Part shown: positions 38,361 through 50,864 of the stretch, in pieces
How the letters are laid out: every line of letters begins with the position of its first letter
How positions within the stretch are numbered: the first letter of the stretch is position 1
NCBI RefSeq assembly: GCF_008831285.2
Contig: NC_045148.1
Span: 7,073,001 to 7,137,000 of the forward strand
Reading direction: 5' to 3'
Length of the DNA: 64,000 bases
From: Nymphaea colorata
Lineage: Eukaryota > Streptophyta > Magnoliopsida > Nymphaeales > Nymphaeaceae
Program-made: the position numbers and the translations under genes
The notes under the pieces: generated by a model
Seen by the model: only the letters and a program-made list of their open reading frames with translations
Databases searched by the model: none
Told to the model about the DNA's origin: nothing

Positions 38361-40225
38361 TTTGAAAGTATTCATTTCGTATTAATAAACCATATTATAA
38401 AATGGAAAATAACAAGCTCAAACTTTGCCATACTTTGCATTCCTGTTTTTCATTTTATTTCATTAGAATTACAAAAATATTCACAAATTTTCTCAACTTC
38501 AGAGGCTAATATTTTCTCTTGATTTCAAATAAATAATTTTCTCACACCACCGTCAAATGTTTAGACATTATATATATACACACACATCCTTGGTGAGGTC
38601 CATAATTTGTAATTTTGTCTTGTCCCGAATACATGCCGCCACACACTGTAGGAAATTTGGAACTTGCATAACATACGTGGAGAAAATTCAGCAGAGTCCC
38701 ACTATCCCAAATAATTTTAAATAACAAATTTGATAGAGTTTCACTAACCAAATCTCAACGATAAAATCAAAATAGTTCAGAAACTGAACTTAACCAAGTA
38801 ACATAAAACTGCACCGGAGTGATTGATCAACCACTTTTGATTAAAGAAATGCTTACAACATGTCAACAACAAACGAACTACTTAAAAAAAAGAAAAAAAA
38901 AGAAGAACAGTCATTAAAGAAGGTCACCCGAATGAGCTTTTCATAAAAATGCCCCAGCACAAGCATGCACCACTCCACACTTGCTCACCAAAGATACACG
39001 ACAATTGGGGTCGCCCGGTCGAAGCGCTTATTTATATAGGCACGGATGACTTTGCCTTTGTGGTGGGGACTTTCCACCATATTTTATTACTTTTCTATTA
39101 TTGTTATTTTTGGTAACGACAGCACAAAAGACAACTGCAGCGTATCATACCCGCACTCGCATGCGTCCAACTTATCGCACGACTGCTAGTTGGTGCCGAA
39201 CTCCCACCCTCACCTGCACTGTAACGCATCCAACTTGTTGCATGACTGCTAGACGGTGCCGCAGTCCCACCCGTACCCATACTATCCACACTGTAACCTG
39301 CCCAACTTATTGCACGACTGCTAGACGGTGCCGCGCTTCTACCTGTACCTGCACTATCGGCACTGTATGGCATCGACGGTACCACACTTCCACCCGTACC
39401 CACACTATCCGCACTGTAACGTGTCCAACTTGTTGAACGACTGCTAGACGGTGCCACACGTACCCGCACCCTGCAATGGATAATAGGCAATATGGAATTC
39501 CAATACTTTTGGAAGCAGCACAAGTGCAATTAAGTAAAACAAGCACCAAGATTTACACACATCACCCCCAGGACGTCGCATTCTTATCCTAACGTCACCT
39601 ACATCCGCTGCATGCTTTTCTGCTCCTCCCCTGTTCATCAAAAAGCACTAACCAAGTATTATCTCATGTCAATAAGTTGTGAGGAAACATGTGAGCAATA
39701 TACAGAAAATCTCGTGGGTAGTGATTTTTTTAGCCCCATATAGTAATCCAAGCGGCCTCTTGTGAAATACTCATGTTCAACCTGTTTTTCATCAACCAAG
39801 CGAAGATCAAGCTAAATATAGTTATTTGAGGTGATTTTTTCTATGCAGTTGCCTACAATTGCTTGAGTCCAGCCTAATTGGGTCCGAATTGGTTGCACGT
39901 TGGAGTTGATTTGCAGTACTTGGAGCTCGATGAGCACAAACTTGGGGGTTCAAGTAACTTCAAATCCTACATTTACTGTAAAATGGCACTCTCAAATCTA
40001 GACTTAGCTTCATAACTATCTAAGACACCTGAATCTAGTTAATAATTGGATCTTATTATCTCTCGCACCAGTTTAAACTAAGTTCAAACCTCAGGCTTGA
40101 CCCGCAATAGTGAGGGGTTTCGCTGGGCACTAGTCTGGCCTATGTCGAGAAATCGATCTTTGGGCCCAAAAAACCTGAGTGTTGCCCAATCCATTTACTT
40201 AATGAAGCTGGTCAGCGAGGGCGGG

Positions 40226-40572
40226 TAAGCCTGGGCATCGGGCCGGCCTGACCCTACTCGGCCTGTTAACGAGTTGGGTCCACGCTGGCCTGACATCCAA
40301 AAACCGGGCCCAAGATCAGCCTGACTCGAAAAACCCAGACCCGAGCCCGTAAAAATATATTTTTTAATATAAAATAAAATATAATTATAATTAATATATA
40401 TATGCATTATTTAAAATTTTTAAAATTAAATTATCGGACCAAAAACGGGCTTAATGGGCCCACCTGGGCCGGCCCGATAATGAGTCGGGCGGGTCCCTTT
40501 TTTCCGGACCGGGTCCCAAGTCAGGCCGGGTAGCGGCTACCCGACGGCGACCCGGCCCGGTGCCCAGCCTTA
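40226..40572. mobile_element. hAT-like MITE with GC-rich ends in copy F intron
   Basis: Ends TAAGCCTGGGCATCGGGCCGG and its near-inverse CCGGCCCGGTGCCCAGCCTTA. They are flanked by AGGGCGGG (40218-40225) and AGGGCAGG (40573-40580), an 8-bp duplication with one change. The paralogous block around 33005-33025 has the uninterrupted site (GGTCAGCGATGGCGCTGTCTG), which confirms insertion after the duplication. Confidence 0.8.
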
Positions 40573-41205
40573 AGGGCAGGGAAAGTGTTACCGACTCAAG
40601 ATGGTTGACTATTTAACTATGAAAAGTTGTCATTCATAATTGGGGTAGATTAATTACTCCTTCTAATATTGTTTAATTATGTGCTGAAATTCAAGGATTT
40701 TTGTTTTGGCATTCATAGACATTGATTTGTACTTTAAAAGTACCTTCTATGAAGGCGTCTATGCCACTACAAGGGGTGGATCGTTGTGATATATATATAG
40801 AGAGAGAGATATATATATACTAGATCATTTGGTTAAGACAAGAAAAACCTAGTGCCTCTTAAATTCATGTTAAAAAGTATTTTAAACTAAGTATAAACCT
40901 TCTAGTGTGTATTTATAAACACTAATTTAATATACACCATGCTTTAGTTCCAGCAAATTTTTTCTTAATTTTCAAATAATCTTTCCATCACCAAAATTTG
41001 GATGCTATAAGAGTCCTTCAATTCTTTTATTATTAAGAAAACATTATTTAAGCAAGAAAACCCACAACTTAATACATGTTTTTCACCAAATCCTTCTTAA
41101 GATCATATCTATAAGGTTAAATTGTAAAAGAAAATATTTTAATAATTAATTTTAATGGGTCTAGTTTTTCCTTTTACCCAAGTGATTTGGTTTCTGCCAA
41201 CTTTT

Positions 41206-41215
<10 letters not shown>

Positions 41216-41262
<47 letters not shown>
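41216..41262. repeat. (TA)n microsatellite
   Basis: CA repeats pass into about 20 TA units, in the former intron 2 of copy F. The paralogous place in copy E (33505-33525) has only a short GT/TA run. Confidence 0.9.
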
Positions 41263-41266
<4 letters not shown>

Positions 41267-41567
41267 AAAAATGGACATTTTCATGGAAAGAGTGCAGATT
41301 CGTTTTTGAAACCCAAATAAAAGTGTGAGTCGCTTAACTACACAAGTGTTGGTGCTGCGTGGGGTCCTGCATCGAGTCCAACCAAAAGTACTTGGACCCA
41401 CCTCTAGCCAGAGATAGGAGAATTCACCAGACGAAATTGTGACGGAACAGAGTGCTCTTCAATTTCGTTATGCATGGTTGGAGTGAACCCGTTCAAATAT
41501 TGACGGGCATAAAATCCCGACCTTCTAGCCAGCTGCTGTCTATCTAACCATTGGTTGTTCTGAGTTT

Positions 41568-41570
<3 letters not shown>

Positions 41571-41630
<60 letters not shown>

Positions 41631-41672
41631 AATTATTTTTTTTTGGCGGGGGGCAAACGGTCCAACAAACTA

Positions 41673-41761
<89 letters not shown>
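41571..41761. repeat. Two (TA)n microsatellites at the former promoter of copy F
   Basis: Runs at 41571-41625 and 41679-41761 flank a short unique stretch. They sit where copy E has its TATATATATA box (TTTTGTGCATGTATATATA in E, TTTTGTGTATATATATATA in F), so they seem to have grown from the TATA box. Confidence 0.85.
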
Positions 41762-41763
<2 letters not shown>

Positions 41764-41879
41764 TCACATACTTATAGTATTTGCAAACCACAGTATAGTA
41801 AAAATGAACATATGTCGTATACAATTGCCCACGTCATCAATATCAACGTGAAGTGCAACCTATCTTACGGCACATTTTA

Positions 41880-44050
41880 ATAATTGCTTGTATCATTAGC
41901 ACAAAAAGAGATCTGTCCTAAATAAATAAAATATTTTATTTTTATTACAGTAACGTAGGTGTGAGCATAAGGTGGACATACAAATATCACAACCCAAAAT
42001 ATAGTAAACAAATGCATCTATGAACTCCAAAACCAAAAAAAAAAATTGTTATTTACCTAAAACGAGCAGCTTGGTTTTCTCCCATTTGGTTTTTCTCCCT
42101 CTTGATCAATAACTTGTTTTTTCTTAAATAATCTTGATTCTTCTAAATAAGATAACACGAAAATTCTGAAATTTAAATTAGACAATAAAATTTAAACATA
42201 TCGAAGTAATCAAACTCAAACCATTTTAGCCGGTTATAATTCGAGCATAGCAGTCAAAAAAGAAAAAAACAAAAACTATGGAACAAAGACCATTATTCTG
42301 CAAAATTGTTGGAATGCGGCAATAAGCAATGCCAAAAGAGAATTCAATAGTTAACATGGCAATATTGTATTCTATCAAATTGGCCAAAAACTAAAGGGAC
42401 ATAGTCACATAGATGATAGATACAAAACTTAATTTTTAGTCTAAAAGGTCATAAAGCTTGAATATGGATCACAGTTGCATAGATATGATCTCAATCCTTT
42501 GAGTTTGAGGATCGGTTGGCTCGTGTCTACATTTGGATGTAATTCAGTTCATATATGTAATGGTTGGAGATTATTCCAGCTATTAAATCTACAAATCAGT
42601 TCATATATGTAATGGATAGCCATTTAAAATCTGAACGAAACAAGGCCAGATTCAAACACACATTAGTAAGGTCAACCTTATAGTATAAGGGATCAGCGAA
42701 AGAAGTTCCTCCACAACCTTTAAGGAAGCAATTATTGGAAATAAAACAAAACAAGTTTAAAATTTTAAATTTAACATGTAAGTTTGTCAAACATAGTTGT
42801 GCAATCTATATATGTGATCCATCATCACTATGAGTATGAATTAACAAGAAGATGCAAGAAGAAAGATACTAAAATTTTAACTTATGAAAAACAGAAATTT
42901 AGAACCAACCACCTTGTAAACAGCAGCAGATAAAGAAGACAACAGGGAAAAGTTGTTTTCTCCCCTCCCTCGTGAATGATTGTAAACAGCAGCACATAAA
43001 GAAGACAACAGGGAAAAGTTGTTTTCTCCTCTCCCTTGTGAATGATGTTGCCTTGCCTTTCCAATCACCACCAGTGGATAAGTCCTGCAAATATGGGGTT
43101 CAGAGTCACCACCTACACAAAAAAATAGGCTGAAGGAGAAATACTGAATAATTTAGACTGCTGCTACAGCTGCTCACCTAACAGCAAAAAGTATGGTTGC
43201 TAAATCTAGCTTAGGATGCACTACCCAACACGCCGAACAAGGTATTCGTTTCCCAGCTCCTAAATTCAGAAAGGATTAATCTTAGAATTGGTCAAAATGC
43301 CAGAAACATCAACTTAACAGTTAACTTGAGCAGGTAAAATCTTAGAACTGTCACTTGTACATTCCAAACGCCAGTAGAGTTGAATAGAACTGAAAAATAT
43401 TAAAACTAAAGACCTAAAGGCTGTGCACAGGCTTCGAAAAGACTGTCAAGGTAGTACAAACTTTAAACAGTGACACCAAAAGACACAAGGAGGGCAACCT
43501 ATGGTGGTTCGGATGCATAACTAAAAACATTTATGCATAATTAGAAGAAAGCCGCGGAAGACAATCCAGTTTTCTTCTTTTTTGCCAAAGACCGCCAGAA
43601 TCAATCTGATTCAAATGAACTTCACTGAGGTGGCAGTAAAGAGACTGGTCCAAAATTACACCTCAAATCCATACCGACGCATCACAATTTTTCTGATTCA
43701 TATAAGGGCAGTCTGAAATTTTGAAGACAATCTAGAAAACTTCCTTTGGCTCTCGACCACGACACGCCCTCTTTTGATAAGAAAACTTCCTGTTCGAGTT
43801 GGACCAACCTATCAAAAACTATGTACAACCATAACACAGAAAGAAATGAAATACGCCCTATAAAACAACTAGGCCTAAAAAAAACATATCATAAATCCGA
43901 AATATTCTGCAAAACTGACGGTGGAAAATCAAATAAAACAGTAGACATAAACATCACCAGCCAAAGGAAACAACAAACAAGAAACGAAAAAGGCTAAACA
44001 GACGGTGAAGTAGATTGAAGAAAAAACCACAGCGAAACCTGTAACCACAG
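41880..44050. other. AT-rich region without a recognised gene
   Basis: Contains the 66-bp tandem pair at 42915-43046 and otherwise AT-rich sequence. It could hold introns or exons of a minus-strand gene starting near 44259, but I could not link any further exon in phase. Confidence 0.4.
42915..43046. repeat. 66-bp tandem duplication
   Basis: The unit beginning TGTAAACAGCAGCA occurs at 42915 and 42981 with few differences (GATAAAG against CATAAAG). Its length is 22 codons and three minus-strand frames stay open through it. Confidence 0.9.
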
Positions 44051-44156
44051 CATCATGCGCACAATTCATTAGAAGAGAAAAAATACAGAGGTGAAAGAAC
44101 AGGGAAAGGAAAAAGTTCTGAATAAAAGTTACCCCCTCTTCCTCTCCTTGCTTTAC

Positions 44157-44259
44157 TTGTGCTGCTGTGCAGATGCGTTGAAAGAAGCTCGTAAGGAACG
44201 GAAGACGACTCAGCGGCCGGCCGGCTGCGGGCTGGGTTTTTGGCGTTTTTCCCCTTCAA
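44157..44259 (-). CDS. Possible first exon of an unidentified gene
   Basis: A GC-rich, CpG-containing island in AT-rich DNA encodes, on the minus strand, MKGKNAKNPARSRPAAE and then PYELLSTHLHSST, ending at ACAA followed by the donor-like GTAAAGC. Composition and donor suggest a transcribed 5' exon. No family is recognised. The candidate acceptor at about 43085 leads at once to a stop in the required phase. Confidence 0.25.
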
Positions 44260-44433
44260 TTTTGGAGGCGGAGGCGAAAGGGGTGGGTTTTGTGCGTTGA
44301 ATCTGGGTTTAGACTAAATCGAATTCAAATACTATATAGACCCAACTGAAAAATTTTTAATTTTTTTATTTTTTCAATTTGTTGGGGGTGGGTTCACGGC
44401 CAAGGCCTCCCTTGACTGACTCCATCCTTTTAT

Positions 44434-44560
44434 ATATAATTAACCCTAAATTGCTTTGCAGGTTTAATGCATCAAGTCAATACCACAAAAACTGCGGGCA
44501 CTTGCCATTGCCTCTGACAACATTGTGAACGAGGCCACCCTATCAACGGCAGGGGAAATA
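44434..44560 (-). promoter_or_regulatory. Relic promoter segment of the C2 array
   Basis: TTTATATATAATTAACCCTA is followed (plus strand) by GCTTTGCAGGTTTAATGCAT and ACCACAAAAACTGCGGGC. This matches the upstream regions at 34205-34260, 45230-45260 and 53190-53280. No first exon of the array follows on the minus strand, so only the upstream part is left. Confidence 0.45.
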
Positions 44561-45075
44561 AGCAACATAGAACATTAATAGTTGAACTCGTTTTCTTAAA
44601 AGGGACGAGCTCGAGCTCTCCTTTTCATTTTTACATTTCTATCGTGTTTTCTCTCTCCTCACTCTCTTCATCTCCATCCGACCACAAGGGTTTGGTGATT
44701 CTTCAGGCAACACTGCCGCCGCTGTATCGACGACCAGCGATCAACCCATGGCTGCAGCTTAGGCTTTTTTTCTTTTTCTCCCTCTCTTAATCTCTCTCAA
44801 ACTGTGCTTAATATCACAAGTACTAGAAACGAAACTATCGTTTGTATCTCCAGCTAAGGTTTCTGCATCTGAGCGTCGAGGTGCAGGAAATTAAGGAAGC
44901 ATCGAGGAAGTTGAACCTGTCACTAGTCAAATACCTTCAAGAGGAAGGAGAAGAAGAAGATGGAGGAGAACAAGAAAGAAATCACGTTTGCAAAGGTGAT
45001 GAACAGATGAAGATAACGACTGGTGATAAGAGCAGCGAGAGATATGAAACGCAGCGAGCAGACAGATGATAATAC

Positions 45076-45115
45076 CTGTTAACTCCGTCCTCTGCTTTCT
45101 AGTACCCTTACGCAT
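45076..45115 (-). pseudogene. C2 array copy G: orphan first exon
   Basis: ATGCGTAAGGGTACTAGAAA continues to GAGTTAACAG and GTATTATCATCTG, the conserved exon 1 donor, encoding MRKGTRKQRTELT. The leader GTTAGATAGGCAGCGGCAGG lies upstream. Intron 1 matches copy E as far as CTCCATCTTCTTCTTCTCC and then runs into unrelated sequence; no exon 2 follows. So the gene is cut inside intron 1. Confidence 0.65.
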
Positions 45116-45762
45116 GGTTGCCGTGAACAAGTTATGAATTATGGCCCTTGTTCGAATGCTTAACTAAAACCCTTCTAGCCTGCCGCTGCCTATCTAACCA
45201 CAACCGTTGTGATGATAAATGAAGGCAAGCATACCACAAAAACTGCGGGCCTTTGCCTGGAAGTTTGACATTGCAAGGGAGGCGACGCAGCGGCAGCAGG
45301 AGACGTAAGCATGGCCCGCCTTCACTCCTTGAGGTCATGCATGAATATTTTTCTCCGTTACTTGAGGATTAAGAAATAAAAAGGGAGAAATTTTTATAAA
45401 TATGGCTTCAACAAAGTAAGAATTGGCTACAATAATGGGTACACTTGACTTGTTTTCTTATTGCGCCTAACAACACTCCTAAGTTTTCTAATAGAAAAAT
45501 AAACGCCTTTTACTTAGATGGTATGAAGCCAATCAGTACTTAGAAGCATGTGATTTTTGAATTTTCTACCAACAGAGTTGAAGCTCTGCATGCCGACGAG
45601 TATCGCTGACAGTGGATCAAAATCGTATTACCTCCGAGCAAAATAAGACGGCATCGATTATAAACTAGTTTCTTATTCATTGGATCTATCTAAACATCGA
45701 TCAAGTAGATCAATAGGTAGGCTGGATTTGGGTGATTATTTTGGGATATGATCAGTTGAGGT

Positions 45763-45768
<6 letters not shown>

Positions 45769-45850
<82 letters not shown>
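45769..45850. repeat. (TA)n microsatellite
   Basis: About 40 TA units. The paralogous place at 35233-35241 reads TTATATACC only. Confidence 0.95.
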
Positions 45851-45854
<4 letters not shown>

Positions 45855-47641
45855 ACCCAATTAAATGGGAATCCTGTAAGCTGTTAATTTTAAGGAGAGA
45901 TGGTGGAGATCAAGTTGAAAACAAAAAAAAAATGAAAACTAAGTTGTATTTTCAAAAATAGGAATACCCTTTAAAAAAAAGGCAATAGATCTCAATTAAC
46001 AAGACTTATTTGTCCCCTCTTATGAGCGGTATTTCGGCAGCTTCAAAGTACAACCTGGTTTTTTTTTATCTGATATATAAAGGCCTACTAGCTACTTGTT
46101 TTCTTTTTGTCATGTCCAGTGGACTAGTCAATGTAGTAAATGATCTTTAAAAAATGTATATAAATCTGGCTACTGCATTGGAACGGTGCATGGTTTCGTG
46201 TAGCTAGGCATTTTCATTGAATGACTATGACATGGTTTATAGTTTTTTAATTTAAGTTTTCTTTTTTTATCACATGTCAACCAATGCATCACATCAAAAT
46301 ATTCTAGTTACAGGCATTATCTCTTTATTTCACCACAAGTGGAATTCAGGGAACCATATATATATATATGCTCAGTAAACTTGTTTGGTTAATCTGTCTT
46401 GGCAGTGTTGTATAAAGAATCCAGAGACTACTTAATCATACAGAGAGTTAATCCTTTGTCTGAGAATATCAGTATATATCAAGCTAAGTATTATTTTGCA
46501 GCGGTACTCATAATCAGCAAATTCCTGCATAACTAAAGGCTTTCTAAAAAATTCCATAACTACAAGCATGTCCAGATATGGTTGAAAGCCTGTTGGGTTG
46601 TATTGCATCAACATTTTTAATTCTTTAAAGAATAAACGAATAATTTTCCAAAAGTCAAAAAACATACATTAATTAAAAAAGGGAAATAGTAAGGTCAAGC
46701 CAACGACAAGTTTTTTTTTAAGTTGGTACCGTCTTTGTGGGGGCATGAGTGGAAAAGAATTTCCATTGTTGTTTGAGTGGAAATGACTAGTCAAACGCCA
46801 ATTAGGCTGATCATGGGCTACCAATGTGCGTGGTCGACCACTCACTTTTCTTCCACCTTTTCCTTTCTCAAGGTTTCTGCATGCATGTTTTTTCCTTCTC
46901 AATGTTTCTGCAATTCATAGCTGCATCGCAATTTTTGTTTGTCAAATCTATATATTTGGCTGGACATGGAATTTGAATTTGATCCATCCACATCCCTAAA
47001 TTAAATGCATTTCTACTTTTACAAGGCACACAAAGAAATGTGTGGTTGGAGTGGTGTTTGCATCCGGAACAAAGGATACATCATCGCATGGCATATAAAA
47101 AAGGAAGGAGCAATCATGTAACCTTATCTGTCAAATCACATCCTTAGGGAGATCTAAGGTCTCCACCATCCATTTCGGTGATGGATGGCATACGCTATCA
47201 GCATTAATGGTGTACAACTATACATTAAATGACAATGAGAATGTAAAATTCATTTCAAATGAAAATTAGCTACCTACCAGCCCCTGTCCCATTTTTCATT
47301 TTTGTGTCAACCTTTTTAGGATAACTAAACAACTTAAATGTGTATCCATTTTTGGGAAAATGAATCTTAGATAATAATGGATGGATTTATATAATTGTGG
47401 TACAATATAGATTAAACTGCCCAAAGGCAGATGGCCTGTGGTCAACTTATTGGGAAAATCAAACTCGAGATTTATGAAGCTGAGCCCCAAGTTGGAATAT
47501 GTTCAGGAAAGAAGCACAGTCATAAAGTTGAGACGCAATATAATCTGAAATTAAGAACAATGGGTGTCAGCAAACAGTGATTTCGCATTGACTCTACTAC
47601 AGTACGTAAAGAATGCACTTATTTCTGTCACACCAGGGATG

Positions 47642-47810
47642 AAGCTAGAAATTTTTCATGACGAGGGCTGAATTAAAGTTTTTAAATTTTGACAGGGTCC
47701 GAAATATCATTTTTCAAAATTTTTACATATGATAAGTGAAATTTTTTAAAATTTAAATGTAAATTTAAAAAAAAAATGAGGAGGGGCAGACCCCCTTGGC
47801 TCTGCCCTTG
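47642..47810. mobile_element. Small non-autonomous element (CAGGGATGAAGC...GCTCTGCCCTTG)
   Basis: A 169-bp AT-rich core lies between imperfect inverted ends and is flanked on both sides by TGTCAC (47636-47641 and 47811-47816). Related pieces occur at 29610-29690, 53690-53810 and 56220-56400, all with the GGCTCYGCCCYTG or GGGGCGAAGC end. Confidence 0.55.
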
Positions 47811-48541
47811 TGTCACTCTATTGCTGATGTGATTACTGACACAAGCTAATGTTGTTTTGGCTGACAAAATTTGCAAAGAAGAGGATAAGAATCATGGTGA
47901 TTTTTGTGGTTTCAAGATCATACTATCGCTCCTGTCATCTTAAATTCGATAACTAAAATAAGGATCTTAATTAGTCATGAAACTCAGGTCTAACCTAAGC
48001 TTTTTAGTTTGATGAATTATGCTTTTAACACATCAACAAAAGCATGCTAAAGAATATCTGTATTTCATGGATTTTAAATCCGAGCCTATCAAACACCCTC
48101 CTAATATAGTAATTAAGATATTATAGTTAATAAAAACTAAGTGGTTGTTTAGTAATAATAACATTATGTTCCTTTTTCACGTATTTGAACCAAAAGTGTG
48201 GCAGATTCATTTTGAAGATCTTTTAAAAAGTTCAGGGGCCAACTTAATATGTTTCATGCATAGTTGACAGACCTTGTGATCCGATCCACTTGGGAATCAT
48301 TCAGATACTCGGACATGGGTTAGGACCCAAGCGATACACCCCAAGACAATAGGCCGAGAATGGGCTGACTCGGTGGTTCGTTGACTTAGTCACTCAAGTT
48401 CAGCATGACAGGAGTCTCGGTGATACGAAATGAAATAATTACTGAATAAAACCGATTGTTACCTGTTTTTTTTGTTCTCATAAAACCGGTATGAAAAAAC
48501 TAGAAAGAAAAAAGAAAAAAAGAAAGCTTGGCATTTTGCTG

Positions 48542-48932
48542 CTTTGGATGTCAATATATCCTATTTGAACTGGATATCCAATCGATCTGATCCGAACAAA
48601 TGGAATATAGAAAAAAATTTAATATTCAATTAAGAAATTGGATCAGATTTGGTTTAATAAATGGCATCTGATTGGATTCGGACTCAGATTCAGATATACA
48701 TAAATATTAGATCGGATACGGATTTAGATCCAATTCATTTTTAGACAAATATCATGTATCTAATGCTATTAAATTTTGAAAATTAACAAAAATCTGGTTC
48801 AAAATTCAGATTCGGATTGGATTCAGATATGACTTTTCTTTATTCGAATTCGAATCTGAATATGTGAATAACCGAAAAGCAGATATAATTAAGGATATAT
48901 TTGATCCGAATCTGATCCGTTGACATCCCTAA
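48542..48932. mobile_element. MITE-like element of GGATCCGAAT words
   Basis: Left end TTTGGATGTCAATATATCC and right end GATCCGTTGACATCCCTAA are roughly inverted. The inside consists of repeated ATCGGAT, GGATTCGGA and GATCCGAA words on both strands. A clear target duplication was not found. Confidence 0.5.
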
Positions 48933-50852
<1,920 letters not shown>

Positions 50853-50864
50853 CAAAATGCTTAC

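Larger units (their letters stand above)
38363..41300. repeat. Segmental duplication, block 1 copy b (contains C2 gene copy F)
   Basis: Collinear with 30277-33540, but lacking the part of E that holds exons 3 and 4 and carrying a hAT-like insert at 40226-40572. Several (TA)n runs have grown in this copy. Confidence 0.8.
39104..41475 (-). pseudogene. C2 array copy F: SRC2-like gene remnant
   Basis: Recognisable pieces on the minus strand: a first-exon remnant at 41475 (MHNEIEEH, without the GAGTTAACAG donor), the last part of exon 2 (about 41375-41342, ending ACTTGTGTAG but followed by TTAAGC, so the GT donor is lost), exon 5 (39630-39566, with GDVRIRMRRPGG) and a tail from 39470. Exons 3 and 4 are missing. 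The tail is built of units such as GTGGSVVPS, YSADS and APSSSRAISW, with unit spacings of 63, 72 and 123 bases, all multiples of three. The other frame reads VVQQVGHVTVR, resembling the alternative frame of copy E. No functional C2 protein can come from this copy. Confidence 0.7.
45080..48240. repeat. Segmental duplication, block 2 copy b
   Basis: Collinear with 34360-38060 (landmarks listed there). It contains a (TA)n run (45769-45850) where copy a has only a few units, and the small element at 47642. No gene apart from the orphan exon at its left edge. Confidence 0.8.

Noticed and set aside
42877..43090. Minus-strand coding of the 66-bp tandem pair
   Set aside because: Three frames are open at once and none has a known motif; likely a consequence of a stop-free repeat.
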